This document shows positions 43,730 to 52,073 of a stretch of 56,459 nt of DNA, one piece after another. The position numbers and the translations under genes are program-made. Every line of letters starts with the position of its first letter. Position 1 is the stretch's first letter. The notes under the pieces are model-generated. The model was not told the origin of the DNA, did no database searches, and saw nothing but the letters and a program-made list of their open reading frames with translations. The stretch is from Cryobacterium sp. M96 (GTDB taxonomy: Bacteria; Actinomycetota; Actinomycetes; Actinomycetales; Microbacteriaceae), in the NCBI RefSeq assembly GCF_002929845.1, contig NZ_PJJS01000051.1, forward strand, positions 131,364 through 187,822, given 5' to 3'.

Positions 43730-44376
43730 GCGACAACCGCCATTTCGTCCGGCTCATTCATCCGCATACTCTTCGCGCGCATCAGGCGGACCCGGTCCTC
43801 CAGCTCGCGTTCGTCGAGAACCAGGGCGATGAAGTCACGTTCGCCTTCGAGTCGGGGTATCACGACGTTCTCCAGTGCGCTCACGCGCCGGGTCGTGCTG
43901 GCGATCTCTTCGGCCAGGCGACGCAGAGTGAGTTCGACCGCCGCGAGATCCAGGAGCCGGTCAAGTTGACGCTCGAACTCGTCGCCGGCGACATCGACTC
44001 GCGCCGAGGAGAACGGCAGCCCGTAACCGCGGGCCATGCTCGACCGCGCCACCGGGTCGTGGGACAGTTCAGCGATCCGGACCCCGGCCACGGAGCGAGC
44101 GGTGAGCTCAACACCGACGCTTGCCGACGCGGCAATCGCGGCGGATCCGACATACTCCGGTCCGTCAAGCGCCAGGGCCTCGCCCAGCGACCGGCGAGCG
44201 ACTCCCGCGCCACGCTCGAACTCGCGCATTGCCTCGAGAACGGATGTCCCGAGTCGCTGAAACTCTCGCATCAGGGCCGCACGCTTCTCACTGAGAAGGT
44301 CCCTGCCCTGCACGGCGAGTTTGATCTGGCCGCGTCGTGCCAAAAGCTCGCTGCGCGTTGCACTCACATGTTCCAT
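43726..44376 (-). CDS. V/A-type ATPase central-shaft subunit D
   Basis: 216 residues. Begins with the family helix SATRSELLARRGQIKLAVQGR and ends with LEGERDFIALVLDERELEDRVRLM, two long helices that form the rotating shaft. I chose ATG 44376 (MEHVSATRSE), the family start; the frame continues upstream to 44463 across a hairpin. It is the first gene of the ATPase operon, whereas in many bacteria D is last. Confidence 0.86.
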   Translation of the reverse strand: MEHVSATRSELLARRGQIKLAVQGRDLLSEKRAALMREFQRLGTSVLEAMREFERGAGVARRSLGEALALDGPEYVGSAAIAASASVGVELTARSVAGVRIAELSHDPVARSSMARGYGLPFSSARVDVAGDEFERQLDRLLDLAAVELTLRRLAEEIASTTRRVSALENVVIPRLEGERDFIALVLDERELEDRVRLMRAKSMRMNEPDEMAVVA

Positions 44377-44449
44377 GCAGTCAGTCTTGCGGTGTGGACG
44401 TCGGCCACTCGAGACACGACCGGATGAAACCTCAGGTAGACGCTGGAGC

Positions 44450-44470
44450 CGATCGGAGGTCATCCGATCG
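44450..44470. promoter_or_regulatory. Perfect 8-bp inverted repeat upstream of the V-ATPase operon
   Basis: Arms CGATCGGA and TCCGATCG with a 5-nt spacer lie between the histidine kinase stop (44488) and the start of subunit D (44376), 74 bp before the latter. There is no T-run, so a response-regulator operator or an RNA structure is at least as likely as a terminator. Confidence 0.5.
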
Positions 44471-44487
44471 ACTGTGCAGAGCTCTGA

Positions 44488-45663
44488 TCAGGCCGCTCTG
44501 GAACGCGCCGGCATCGGCAGGCACACACGGACCCGCGTACCTCGGCCGTCTGTTCCGGCGCCGTATTCGAAGGTTCCGCCGATCGCCACGGCGCGCTCGG
44601 CGCTGGAGGCAAGGCCGATATGCCCATTCAAGGGAGCCCGCTCGACCTCGCTCGAATCGATTCCCACTCCATCGTCGACCACGATCAGCTCGACCGTGTC
44701 GGCCAATCTTCGGATGGAAATCGACATGGACGTGGCGTGAGCGTGTTTGACGCAGTTGGCGACCAGCTCGCGGGCGATTGCGAACAATAACTGATCGTGC
44801 ACGCCGCTCGCCGCTGCCTCGACCTCGACGGAAGCGTCGAATCCCCCGCGATCGCCCGCACGTGCGGCGATGGCGTGAATGGCACCACGCAGTCCGACTG
44901 GTTCGAGAAGATACGGGTGGAGGTCAAAGACGGCCTCCCGTATTTGAGAGATTCCGCGGTCCAGCCCCTCACCGATCAAAGCTGCATTGTCACGCCCCTC
45001 AGACGCCAGGAGGTGGCGGGCGGCGAGAAGATTCTGAAGTGCGTGGTCGTGCAGCGACGTCGCCAATAGTCTTCGCGCCTGGTCTTCCGCATCCAGGGCT
45101 TGCGCCACAAGACGGCCGCGGACCGCCAGAAGCTCAGACACTTCACGCGTTCGGCGCGCCAGAATCGCCGACAGAACGCTTGCAGCGGAGCCGGTCCAGG
45201 CTAGAAAGAGAATCTGCGTGATTTCGAAACCGACGGCATCCCTCGGGACCTGGGCAAATTCCGGATAGGTTACGGCGATGAGGGCATACAGTGACAATCC
45301 AGCCGCCGAGAACGCGGCCGTCAGACGGGGGCTCACGAGCAGCGCCGCACCAAGGGGTAACAGGAAGAATGCGTAGCGTAGCTGGGAAAACGGACCTCCG
45401 GAGGTCGCCACAAGAGCTGCGATCAAGACAATGTCGACTGCGACGAGAACAGCCGGCGTGCTGAGCGGCCGTCCACACACCTCCGAGACCATGGCGGCAA
45501 CAGCGTAAAGGGCCGCCAACGCCAGCAATGGGGTGAACAGGGCTTGATTGGCCTCGGGATGTTCGACCAGCCGCTCGGCCAGAAGGAATACCGGCACCGC
45601 AGCCAGTCGGATGACGGCGAAAGCTCCGCTCTGGCGAGACATCAACCGGGGTCGCGACGTCAT
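44488..45663 (-). CDS. NarL-type sensor histidine kinase
   Basis: 391 residues. Five to six membrane helices fill residues 10–170 with no large external domain, so it may sense something in or near the membrane. The phosphoacceptor site is LHDHALQ (HDxxxQ, HisKA_3 type), followed by ISQIREAVFDLHPYLLEPVGLR and the ATPase boxes ELVANCVKHAHA and VVDDGVGI, GHIGLASSAER, GRGTRVRV. It overlaps the response regulator gene by 4 bp. The V-ATPase operon starts 111 bp downstream, suggesting a regulatory link. Confidence 0.9.
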   Translation of the reverse strand: MTSRPRLMSRQSGAFAVIRLAAVPVFLLAERLVEHPEANQALFTPLLALAALYAVAAMVSEVCGRPLSTPAVLVAVDIVLIAALVATSGGPFSQLRYAFFLLPLGAALLVSPRLTAAFSAAGLSLYALIAVTYPEFAQVPRDAVGFEITQILFLAWTGSAASVLSAILARRTREVSELLAVRGRLVAQALDAEDQARRLLATSLHDHALQNLLAARHLLASEGRDNAALIGEGLDRGISQIREAVFDLHPYLLEPVGLRGAIHAIAARAGDRGGFDASVEVEAAASGVHDQLLFAIARELVANCVKHAHATSMSISIRRLADTVELIVVDDGVGIDSSEVERAPLNGHIGLASSAERAVAIGGTFEYGAGTDGRGTRVRVCLPMPARSRAA

Positions 45664-46307
45664 TCCAACAGCCTGCGCCGCATCCCCTCCGCAACGGCTG
45701 CGGCTCGATCCGAGACCCCGAGCTTCTCGTACAGTCCCTGAAGATGACTCTTGATCGTCGGCGTGGACAGAAAGAGGAGTTGTGCAATCTGCGGTGCGGA
45801 TCGACCCTCAGCGACGTGCACGAGGATCTCCAGTTCACGCTTGGACAGCGTGGGGCGCTCCTGTGCTCCCCGGAGACGGATTTCGGCTGCCAGAGAAGCT
45901 TGCACTTCCGAACCGAGCACTGTCTCGCCCCGGCTCACGGCGCGGATCGTGTCCGTGAGAAGTTGTGGATCGACGCTCTTGGAGAGGTAGGCACTGGCAC
46001 CCACGGCCACAGCGTCAAAGGCCACTGATCCGTCGACGTAGGCCGAAAGGAGGATCACCCGGGTCGAGAGCCCATCGCGACACACAGCATTGACCACCTG
46101 GAGGCCATCCAAAACGGGCATTCTGACATCGAGAACTGCGACATTCGGGGCCAGCTCGCGTATCAACTCCATCGCCTCGCCACCATCCGAGGCCTGGCCG
46201 ACAAGCTGGAAATCACCCTGGTCCCTGATCGTCTGCTCCAGCGCACGCCGAAACAGTGGATGATCATCGGCCACCACGATTCGAACTCGAGGACCTACGG
46301 TTCGCAT
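45660..46307 (-). CDS. LuxR/NarL-type response regulator
   Basis: 215 residues: receiver domain with acidic pocket VVADDHP and phosphoacceptor Asp60 (VAVLDVRMP), Lys in YLSKSVDPQ, then a C-terminal LuxR HTH (LSKRELEILVHVAEGRSAPQ, TPTIKSHLQGLYEKLGV). Partner of the kinase encoded directly after it with a 4-bp overlap. Likely targets include its own operon and the V-ATPase genes, by position only. Confidence 0.92.
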   Translation of the reverse strand: MRTVGPRVRIVVADDHPLFRRALEQTIRDQGDFQLVGQASDGGEAMELIRELAPNVAVLDVRMPVLDGLQVVNAVCRDGLSTRVILLSAYVDGSVAFDAVAVGASAYLSKSVDPQLLTDTIRAVSRGETVLGSEVQASLAAEIRLRGAQERPTLSKRELEILVHVAEGRSAPQIAQLLFLSTPTIKSHLQGLYEKLGVSDRAAAVAEGMRRRLLE

Positions 46308-46425
46308 GCAAAAAGTTTAGCCTCCGTGGGCTGAAATCGGGCGGTTCAGACAGCATCGGACCCGAAAGGTGGCCGCCGGCGACGACTCGAGTGCCGGCAT
46401 TTGCTCGACCCGGCACAATTGAACC

Positions 46426-47802
46426 ATGAACCCGCTCCCCCGCAGCACCCCCGAGGCCGAGGGAATCTCCTCCGCCGCCATTCTCGATTTCATCGCCGCG
46501 GCGGAGGCGCAGCTCGAGAGCCTGCACAGCCTCATGGTCGTTCGACACGGTTGCGTCATTGCGGAGGGCTGGTGGTATCCCTTCGCGGCGCAGCATCCGC
46601 ACCTCATGTTCTCGGTGAGCAAGAGCTTCACCTCGATCGCCGTCGGGCTCGCCATCGGCGAGGGCCGGCTCACGCTCGACGACCTCGTCGTCGACCTGCT
46701 ACCAGACGACCTGCCCAAGCAGATCCACCCGCACCTGGCCGCGCTGACTGTGCGCCATCTGCTCACCATGACCACGGGGCATCCCACCGACACGGTGTCG
46801 CTCGCCGACGACTCGCACGGTGACAACTGGGCGCGCACCATCCTGGCCCAGCCCCTCGAGTTCGCGCCGGGCACCCACTACGTCTACAACAGCGGCGCGA
46901 GCTACCTGCTCTCGGCGATCCTGCAGCGGCTCACCGGAGAGCGCCTGTTCGACTACCTCACCCCGCGACTGTTCGACCCGCTCGGCATCATCGGCGCCAC
47001 GTGGGAGTCCTGCCCGCGCGGCATCGACGCCGGCGGCTGGGGGCTCTCCCTCACGACCGAGCAGCTCGCGACCTTCGGCCAGCTGCTGCTGCAACGCGGC
47101 GAATGGAACGGCACGCGACTCGTGCCGGCGGAGTGGATCGACGAGGCCACCCGGGTGCAGGTGGACACGTCGGGCACCGAGCACGACGTCGACGGCCGTC
47201 AGGGCTACGGCTACCAGTTCTGGCGAAACCGGCCGACCGGTTACCGCGCTGACGGAGCGTTCGGTCAGTTCTGCCTCGTGCTTCCAGAAACGGATGCCGT
47301 GGTCGTGCTGACTGCGGCGCTCCCGACCGCGCAGCGCGCGCTCGATCTCGTCTGGGAACACCTGCTGCCCGCTTTCACCGACCAGCCGCTCGCAGAGATA
47401 CCGAGTGGTCTTGCCGGAAAGCTGGCGGGCCTCACCCTGCCGACCGTCGTGGGCGAACCCACGTCACAGACGGCGGCGCGGGTGGCGGGCGTCCGCTTCG
47501 ACTTCGACGATGCGGACGTGACCGCGGTAACTTTCGAGCCGGGACTGCTCACGATCATCCGTGGCGGCGTGGGCCGGCGGCTAGCCTTCGGCCACGGCGA
47601 ATGGGTGGCATCCGCCGATGCCCGGGTACTGGCGAGCGGCGCGTGGGTCTCCCCCGGCACTCTGGTCGTGCGGGCGCACAACGTGGGCACGCCGTTCTCG
47701 CGCACGTACACGCTCGAGTTTCGGGATGACGCGTTGACCCTGGATGTCGAGCAGAGCGTGGCGTTCGGGGAGCTTCCGCGGACTCACCTAGTCAGCCGGT
47801 AG
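46426..47802 (+). CDS. Serine hydrolase (beta-lactamase/esterase family)
   Basis: 458 residues. Penicillin-binding-fold motifs: SVSK at residues 63–66 with Ser63 as nucleophile, YNSGASYLL in the place of the YxN motif, and a late block RADGAFGQFC near the HxG position. It resembles the class C beta-lactamase-related esterases and NylB-like hydrolases. There is no signal peptide, so it is probably cytoplasmic. A C-terminal beta-rich extension of about 130 residues follows the hydrolase domain (from about 325). Substrate unknown. It is a single-gene unit, divergent from the two-component genes. Confidence 0.87.
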   Translation: MNPLPRSTPEAEGISSAAILDFIAAAEAQLESLHSLMVVRHGCVIAEGWWYPFAAQHPHLMFSVSKSFTSIAVGLAIGEGRLTLDDLVVDLLPDDLPKQIHPHLAALTVRHLLTMTTGHPTDTVSLADDSHGDNWARTILAQPLEFAPGTHYVYNSGASYLLSAILQRLTGERLFDYLTPRLFDPLGIIGATWESCPRGIDAGGWGLSLTTEQLATFGQLLLQRGEWNGTRLVPAEWIDEATRVQVDTSGTEHDVDGRQGYGYQFWRNRPTGYRADGAFGQFCLVLPETDAVVVLTAALPTAQRALDLVWEHLLPAFTDQPLAEIPSGLAGKLAGLTLPTVVGEPTSQTAARVAGVRFDFDDADVTAVTFEPGLLTIIRGGVGRRLAFGHGEWVASADARVLASGAWVSPGTLVVRAHNVGTPFSRTYTLEFRDDALTLDVEQSVAFGELPRTHLVSR

Positions 47803-47873
47803 CTGTGCAGATCCCCGTGGTTCCGTGCCTGAACGTGCCTCGCATGATGGCGATCGCGAGGAGACACGGCCAA

Positions 47874-47966
47874 CTACACGGCGTTCCGTATTAATCTGCG
47901 CAGATAGGCGCGAAGGGCTGGATCACAGACATAGACGATTTCGTCGCGGACTGAAATTTCGTCCAT
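47874..47966 (-). CDS. Possible 30-residue small protein
   Basis: ATG 47966 opens a 30-codon frame (beginning MDEISVRDEIVYVCD, with a basic end AYLRRLIRN). No family and only a weak AGG upstream. It is the only frame worth noting in the 325-bp gap 47803–48127; it may well be chance. Confidence 0.2.
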   Translation of the reverse strand: MDEISVRDEIVYVCDPALRAYLRRLIRNAV

Positions 47967-48081
47967 GCCGCAAACCTAGCAGTGTCGAGTTCCATCGGAC
48001 TTTGGCGGCAGATGCGAGGCCTTCCAGCGAAGCCTTGCTGCTGGCGAACTTCAGCCTGCCCACAATCGCCACTGATGGGTT

Positions 48082-48101
48082 CCGGGGCCCGAAAGCCCCG
48101 G
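48082..48101 (-). terminator. GC-rich hairpin after the carbonic anhydrase gene
   Basis: Arms CCGGGGC and GCCCCGG with a 6-nt loop begin 27 nt beyond the stop of the minus-strand carbonic anhydrase gene. There is no T-run; such bare hairpins can end transcripts in high-GC Actinobacteria. Confidence 0.45.
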
Positions 48102-48127
48102 CGCGCTGGCCCGGAACGACCCGGCCG

Positions 48128-48925
48128 CTACCCCTCGATCCCGAGCTTCGCGGATCCGCCAACCACATCCCGGTCCCCCAGCGGCTGCGCCGGCCGTGCG
48201 TTGTGACTGTGTGTGCCTTCAAGTGTGCCGATCTGCTCCGCCGACATCGAGATCGGCGTGCTCGTCACGACCCACTGCACATCCTCGGTGCACGGCGGTG
48301 TGGTCAGACTGCCCGAGTACTCGTAGTTGTCCAGCGTCCGCGGCAGCACGGCCGCGATATCCATTGTCACGTCCTCGTCGTCAGCCATATGCGTGGCCCT
48401 GTCGATGAACGGCGCCAGGACGCCGGATGTTTGCCCCTCGGCCACGAGGATGCCCAGCACCAGTGGATTGCCAGCCGCATCCGCGTGCACCAGGTGCAGC
48501 TCGGCCGCCGCCAGCTGGCCGTTCACGGTGTGCTCCGACGGCACGTGGGCGTGCATCTGCTGCAGACTGCACTCGTCGCCGGCGAAAGTCAGGGTCTCGC
48601 CCTCGCCGTCGGCCTCGAACTCCACCGCGTGCCCGGTGTCGAACACATCGGCCTCCGCGTCCTCCGCGCTCAGCTGGATGACCGAGCTCGGTGCGGGCAT
48701 GGTCGCGGGCAGGTCGATCGGGGACTGGGCGGTGCCCGCGCCGCAGGCCGCGAAGCCGGGGTCCACCTCCGCCCACGATGCCGGTCCGCTCGCGCCGTCG
48801 CAAGACCATCGCGCCGGCTCCGCCACCGGTGGCTTGCTCGACTCCGGCGCGGGCTGGGCGCAGCCGACAAGGGTGATCGCGGCCACCATGAGAGCTGAGG
48901 TGATGAGCCAGGGTCGTGCGGACAT
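48128..48925 (-). CDS. Alpha-type carbonic anhydrase, lipoprotein
   Basis: 265 residues. Lipoprotein signal with lipobox LVGC (Cys22), so it is anchored outside the membrane. The mature protein carries QSPIDLP, the zinc histidines in QQMHAHVPSEHTVNG (His-x-His) and ELHLVHAD, and the LTTPPCTEDVQW active-site wall. It interconverts CO2 and bicarbonate at the cell surface. I chose ATG 48925 with AGGAG 5 nt upstream. A terminator-like hairpin lies in its leader at 48954–48976. It is divergent from a sigma factor gene. Confidence 0.92.
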   Translation of the reverse strand: MSARPWLITSALMVAAITLVGCAQPAPESSKPPVAEPARWSCDGASGPASWAEVDPGFAACGAGTAQSPIDLPATMPAPSSVIQLSAEDAEADVFDTGHAVEFEADGEGETLTFAGDECSLQQMHAHVPSEHTVNGQLAAAELHLVHADAAGNPLVLGILVAEGQTSGVLAPFIDRATHMADDEDVTMDIAAVLPRTLDNYEYSGSLTTPPCTEDVQWVVTSTPISMSAEQIGTLEGTHSHNARPAQPLGDRDVVGGSAKLGIEG

Positions 48926-48948
48926 GGGAACTCCTGGAAAACGGCATA

Positions 48949-48976
48949 GAAAAACGCCACACCGAACATGTGGCGT
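48949..48976 (-). promoter_or_regulatory. Terminator-like hairpin in the carbonic anhydrase leader
   Basis: Read on the minus strand, arms ACGCCACA (48976–48969) and TGTGGCGT (48961–48954) pair perfectly over a 7-nt loop and run into TTTTTC, the form of an intrinsic terminator. It ends about 25 nt before the carbonic anhydrase start and lies after a plausible -10 (GATAAT, 49013–49008). The upstream neighbour is divergent, so it cannot be that gene's terminator. This arrangement suggests transcription attenuation. Confidence 0.55.
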
Positions 48977-49108
48977 GACCACTCTTGTGACAGAGCTGCT
49001 TTCCCGAATTATCCTCTCGCTGCACCCGGTCTACGGTCACCGCCGATCTCCTGCAGTGCGAAAGCACCTCGCCTGAAATCCCCACGCCCCTGCCGGACAT
49101 CCCTCAGT

Positions 49109-49684
49109 ATGAGAGTTGTGACCGACACCGATCGCGAGAAGCGGATGCATAACCTCGCCGTGCTCGTCGTCGACCCTGTGCGCCGCTATTTGCACCGCCG
49201 CACCGACGCCGCGACGGCCGACGACGTGATCGGCGACACTCTGCTGGTGTGCTGGCGCCGCCTCGACGAGGTGCCCGACGACGCACTTCCCTGGGCGATC
49301 GTCGTCGCTCGACAGTGCCTCAGCAACGCTCAACGCGCCGAGCGCCGGCGCATCCGTCTCATCGGCCGCATCATTGCCATCGACCCGCCGCCGGCCGCTG
49401 CGGACGAGAACCCCGCAGCATCCACCGTCGATGGCGCCGCCAAGACGGCCCGCGTGACCACCGCCCTCGCCGGCCTGCGTCGAAACGACGCGGAGATCCT
49501 GCGGCTGTGGGCATGGGACGAGCTGAAAAGCCCGCAGATTGCCGTCGTGCTCGGCATCAGCGCGAACGCAGCGGCGATCCGCCTACACCGTGCGAAGGCT
49601 CGCCTCAAGCAGGAGCTACTGAAATCCGGCGACCCGACCGGACATGTACCGTACGACGAAGGGAGCGAAGATGCACGACGATGA
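49109..49684 (+). CDS. Sigma-70 family (ECF-like) RNA polymerase sigma factor
   Basis: 191 residues. Region 2-like helix (VVDPVRRYLHRRTDAATADDVIGDTLLVCWRRLDEVPDD) and region 4 (ALAGLRRNDAEILRLWAWDE, then SPQIAVVLGISANAAAIRLHRAKARLKQEL), the layout of small ECF sigma factors. ATG 49109 was chosen by homology; the frame is open upstream without similarity. It overlaps the next gene by 14 bp, which encodes a likely membrane partner. Confidence 0.88.
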   Translation: MRVVTDTDREKRMHNLAVLVVDPVRRYLHRRTDAATADDVIGDTLLVCWRRLDEVPDDALPWAIVVARQCLSNAQRAERRRIRLIGRIIAIDPPPAAADENPAASTVDGAAKTARVTTALAGLRRNDAEILRLWAWDELKSPQIAVVLGISANAAAIRLHRAKARLKQELLKSGDPTGHVPYDEGSEDARR

Positions 49685-50279
49685 CCGTGCGCTGCGCGAT
49701 CAGCTGCGTGCCGCCGATCCGGCCCGCACGCTGCCCCCTGCCTCGCCGACATGGCTCGACCACAGAATGGAGCAGATCATGACCGACCAATCCCCTATCA
49801 CCACGACCGTCACCCCCACGGCGCCGCGACGCGCCTTGCGGCGGTGGATGCCGGTGGTCGGCATCGCCTCCGGCCTCGCCATCGCCGCCGCAATCGTCGT
49901 GCCCCTCGTCGTCTTCGGCCCGGAGCCCACCGTCGAGGCGTTGCAGCCTCCCATGGACGGAGGCCTCGCGAGCGGCAGCTGCCTCAGGCTCGAGCCGGCG
50001 ACCGTCGCGGCGCAGGAGCAGGCGTTCGCCGCGACGGTGCTGCAGATCCAGGGCGACACCGTTCTGCTGGAGGTCAGGGAGCGCTTCGCTGGCGACGTGG
50101 CCGACCGCGTGGAGGTAACGCAGGTCGACGCGATGACCTCCGACTTCTCGGGCGTGCCCTTCGTGGTCGGCCAGAGCTACCTCGTCGGCGCAGTCGATGG
50201 AACGATCACCGGCTGCGGCGTCACCGGGGCCGACAGCGCTGAGCTTCGCGCGGTCTACGACGCAGCGTTCCCTGGCTGA
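49671..50279 (+). CDS. Single-pass membrane protein, putative anti-sigma partner
   Basis: 202 residues: a polar 60-residue cytoplasmic N-terminus, one transmembrane helix (VVGIASGLAIAAAIVVPLVVF), then an extracytoplasmic domain with a Cys pair (GSCLRLEP … TGCGVTG). The N-terminus lacks a HxxxCxxC zinc motif. Position and the 14-bp overlap with the sigma gene make an anti-sigma role plausible. ATG 49671 follows AAGGGAG. Confidence 0.7.
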   Translation: MHDDDRALRDQLRAADPARTLPPASPTWLDHRMEQIMTDQSPITTTVTPTAPRRALRRWMPVVGIASGLAIAAAIVVPLVVFGPEPTVEALQPPMDGGLASGSCLRLEPATVAAQEQAFAATVLQIQGDTVLLEVRERFAGDVADRVEVTQVDAMTSDFSGVPFVVGQSYLVGAVDGTITGCGVTGADSAELRAVYDAAFPG

Positions 50280-50456
50280 TCCACGCCCGCGAGCGGATGA
50301 CGGGACCGGTGCCGGAATCGTCACATCTGGTTTCGGACCCCGCGGCGGTCAGTGAGACCGTTGTGTCGTGCCCCGGAAGAAAACGAGTTTGCCGGATGCG
50401 ACAGTAACTCACTGCTGCGCCGGGATAATCTCCTGGCCGATCAACAACGATGTCCG

Positions 50457-50470
50457 ACCGACCGGTCGGT
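50457..50470. promoter_or_regulatory. Palindromic operator candidate before the TetR gene
   Basis: Perfect 14-bp palindrome accgaccggtcggt, 20 bp before the TetR-family start. Such sites are typical of TetR autoregulation. The rest of the gap 50280–50489 shows nothing else certain. Confidence 0.65.
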
Positions 50471-50489
50471 TCGCATCTAGGATGGTCCC

Positions 50490-51023
50490 ATGGATCGTCG
50501 GTCACTTATTCTCAGCGCAGCCCGAAACCTCACTCTCGAGCGCGGTGTTGTGCCGTCCTTGAACAGCACCGCGAGTGCTGCGGGGGTGTCGAAGGGCGGA
50601 CTGATCCATCATTTTCCTTCGCGCGCGGCTCTTGTTCAGGGCTTGGCCATCGGGGCGTTGGAGGAGCTCGACGTAGCGATGCTTGCGGCGTCGATGGAGG
50701 GCCGGGCGGCGGAAGCCTGGCTCAGGCTTTCCGTGCCGACGGGTGATGACGTGGCTCTGTTCCGAGCTTTAGCGGTCGCGCACCGGGCGGTCGAGTCGCC
50801 GGGTGATGACGTCGCTACCGCCGCGCAGGAAGCCGGCTCTCGGTGGGAGGCCATGATTCAGAAGGAAACGGGCGACGTCACACGCGCGCGGGTGATCCGC
50901 CTCGTCGGTGACGGACTCGCAGCCAACGTGATCGCCGGCATCGAGCCTGCCCCCACCCCCGCACAACTCGACGCACTCCTCGACGCCCTGATCCCTCGAC
51001 CCGGTGGTGCGTCAAGACAATGA
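50490..51023 (+). CDS. TetR family transcriptional regulator
   Basis: 177 residues. HTH in residues 8–50 (LILSAARNLTLERGVVPSLN, then TASAAGVSKGGLIHHFPSRAALVQGL), with the KGGLIHHF recognition helix common in TetR proteins. The C-terminal ligand domain is short. ATGA overlap with the GAP-family membrane protein gene indicates that it controls that gene, with the palindrome at 50457–50470 as operator. AGGATGG precedes ATG 50490. Confidence 0.9.
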   Translation: MDRRSLILSAARNLTLERGVVPSLNSTASAAGVSKGGLIHHFPSRAALVQGLAIGALEELDVAMLAASMEGRAAEAWLRLSVPTGDDVALFRALAVAHRAVESPGDDVATAAQEAGSRWEAMIQKETGDVTRARVIRLVGDGLAANVIAGIEPAPTPAQLDALLDALIPRPGGASRQ

Positions 51024-51688
51024 GTGGAGCGCTACTGGGCGCGATTGCCGGCCTAGCGGCCCTCGACGCCTTCAATCCTGCGACCATCGTCGCCGTCACA
51101 CTCATCCTGCTTGTTGCACCCAGTCGGCCCGGACTAACGGCACTGGTGACCATTCTCGGCGCGGCCACAACCGTGTTCGTGGCGGGTGCAGCACTGTTTC
51201 TCGGCGCTAGCGCAGCCGCAGGCGCCGTCGGCGGCATTGTGCTCGCGCTGCGCTATGTCGCCTTCGGGGCAGCGGGAGCCGCGGTGGTTATCGCTGGCGT
51301 TCGACGCTTCCGAACCCGACCCCGCAAACCCATCGAACTGCCCACGTGGTTCACCCCGTGGACTGCATTCCCTTTTGGCGCACTACTCACGGCCGCCGAT
51401 CTGCCCAACGCGTTCCCCTACTTCATCGCTATCGAAAGGCTCCTCGACGCGCAAGCCAGCACAGGTGAAGCGCTCCTGGTGCTGGCCGGGTATACGGTCA
51501 TCTACTGCCTACCCTGCCTAACGCTCCTAGTCATCGGCCTGCTCTCTCGCCAACGAACCCATGCGCTCCTGGCCCGCATCACCAACAGACTCGGAACCGG
51601 AGACGTCCCAGCGTCACATCCGGCGGCGATCGCGCTCATGACCCTTGGTCTCTTCGTCGGGACTCTGCCTCTCTGGGCTCTCAGCTAA
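51020..51688 (+). CDS. GAP family (Sap-like) membrane protein
   Basis: 222 residues, six hydrophobic helices, starting GALLGAIAGLAALDAFNPATI with the DxxNP motif of the GAP/LysE-like superfamily. Mycobacterial relatives move glycolipids or peptidolipids to the surface. The cargo here is unknown. It overlaps the TetR gene by 4 bp and is probably regulated by it. Confidence 0.78.
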   Translation: MSGALLGAIAGLAALDAFNPATIVAVTLILLVAPSRPGLTALVTILGAATTVFVAGAALFLGASAAAGAVGGIVLALRYVAFGAAGAAVVIAGVRRFRTRPRKPIELPTWFTPWTAFPFGALLTAADLPNAFPYFIAIERLLDAQASTGEALLVLAGYTVIYCLPCLTLLVIGLLSRQRTHALLARITNRLGTGDVPASHPAAIALMTLGLFVGTLPLWALS

Positions 51689-51719
51689 CATCGTCCGCCC
51701 CTTCTCTCTGGGTCTTCAT

Positions 51720-51850
51720 CCTGTCTGGCCATTCGCGACGCATGGGTCCACTACCTCCTCGGTAGCTTCATCGAAGTGGTACTTCTCATCGCCATTGCCG
51801 TAACCGCATGGAAGTGGCCGCCGACTCAAGTCGCATACTCACCGACGTAG
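51720..51850 (+). pseudogene. Possible 3' fragment of a small membrane protein gene
   Basis: In the 385-bp gap before the peptidase, one frame reads AIRDAWVHYLLGSFIEVVLL, then IAIAVTAWKWPPTQ and a TAG. A helix of this kind looks like protein sequence, but no start or upstream part is seen. I see nothing else in 51689–52073 apart from the peptidase ribosome-binding site. Confidence 0.35.
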
Positions 51851-52073
51851 GCAACCAACGCGAAGAGCCCGCGTCACAGTCCCACGGACATCCACTCGCG
51901 GGAGCAACGACGCCGGGTGCACTGTGCTTGCTGCGCCAATTCCATGAGCGCGGTTGATGTTGCCGGAGATGGGCACTAAGTTGTGGATTCCCTGAATTTA
52001 ACCGTCGTCTTCACGCTTTTCTCCAGTCCAGCCAGTCCATATTCGACCTCACTGCCAACAAAGGGGATGTCCC

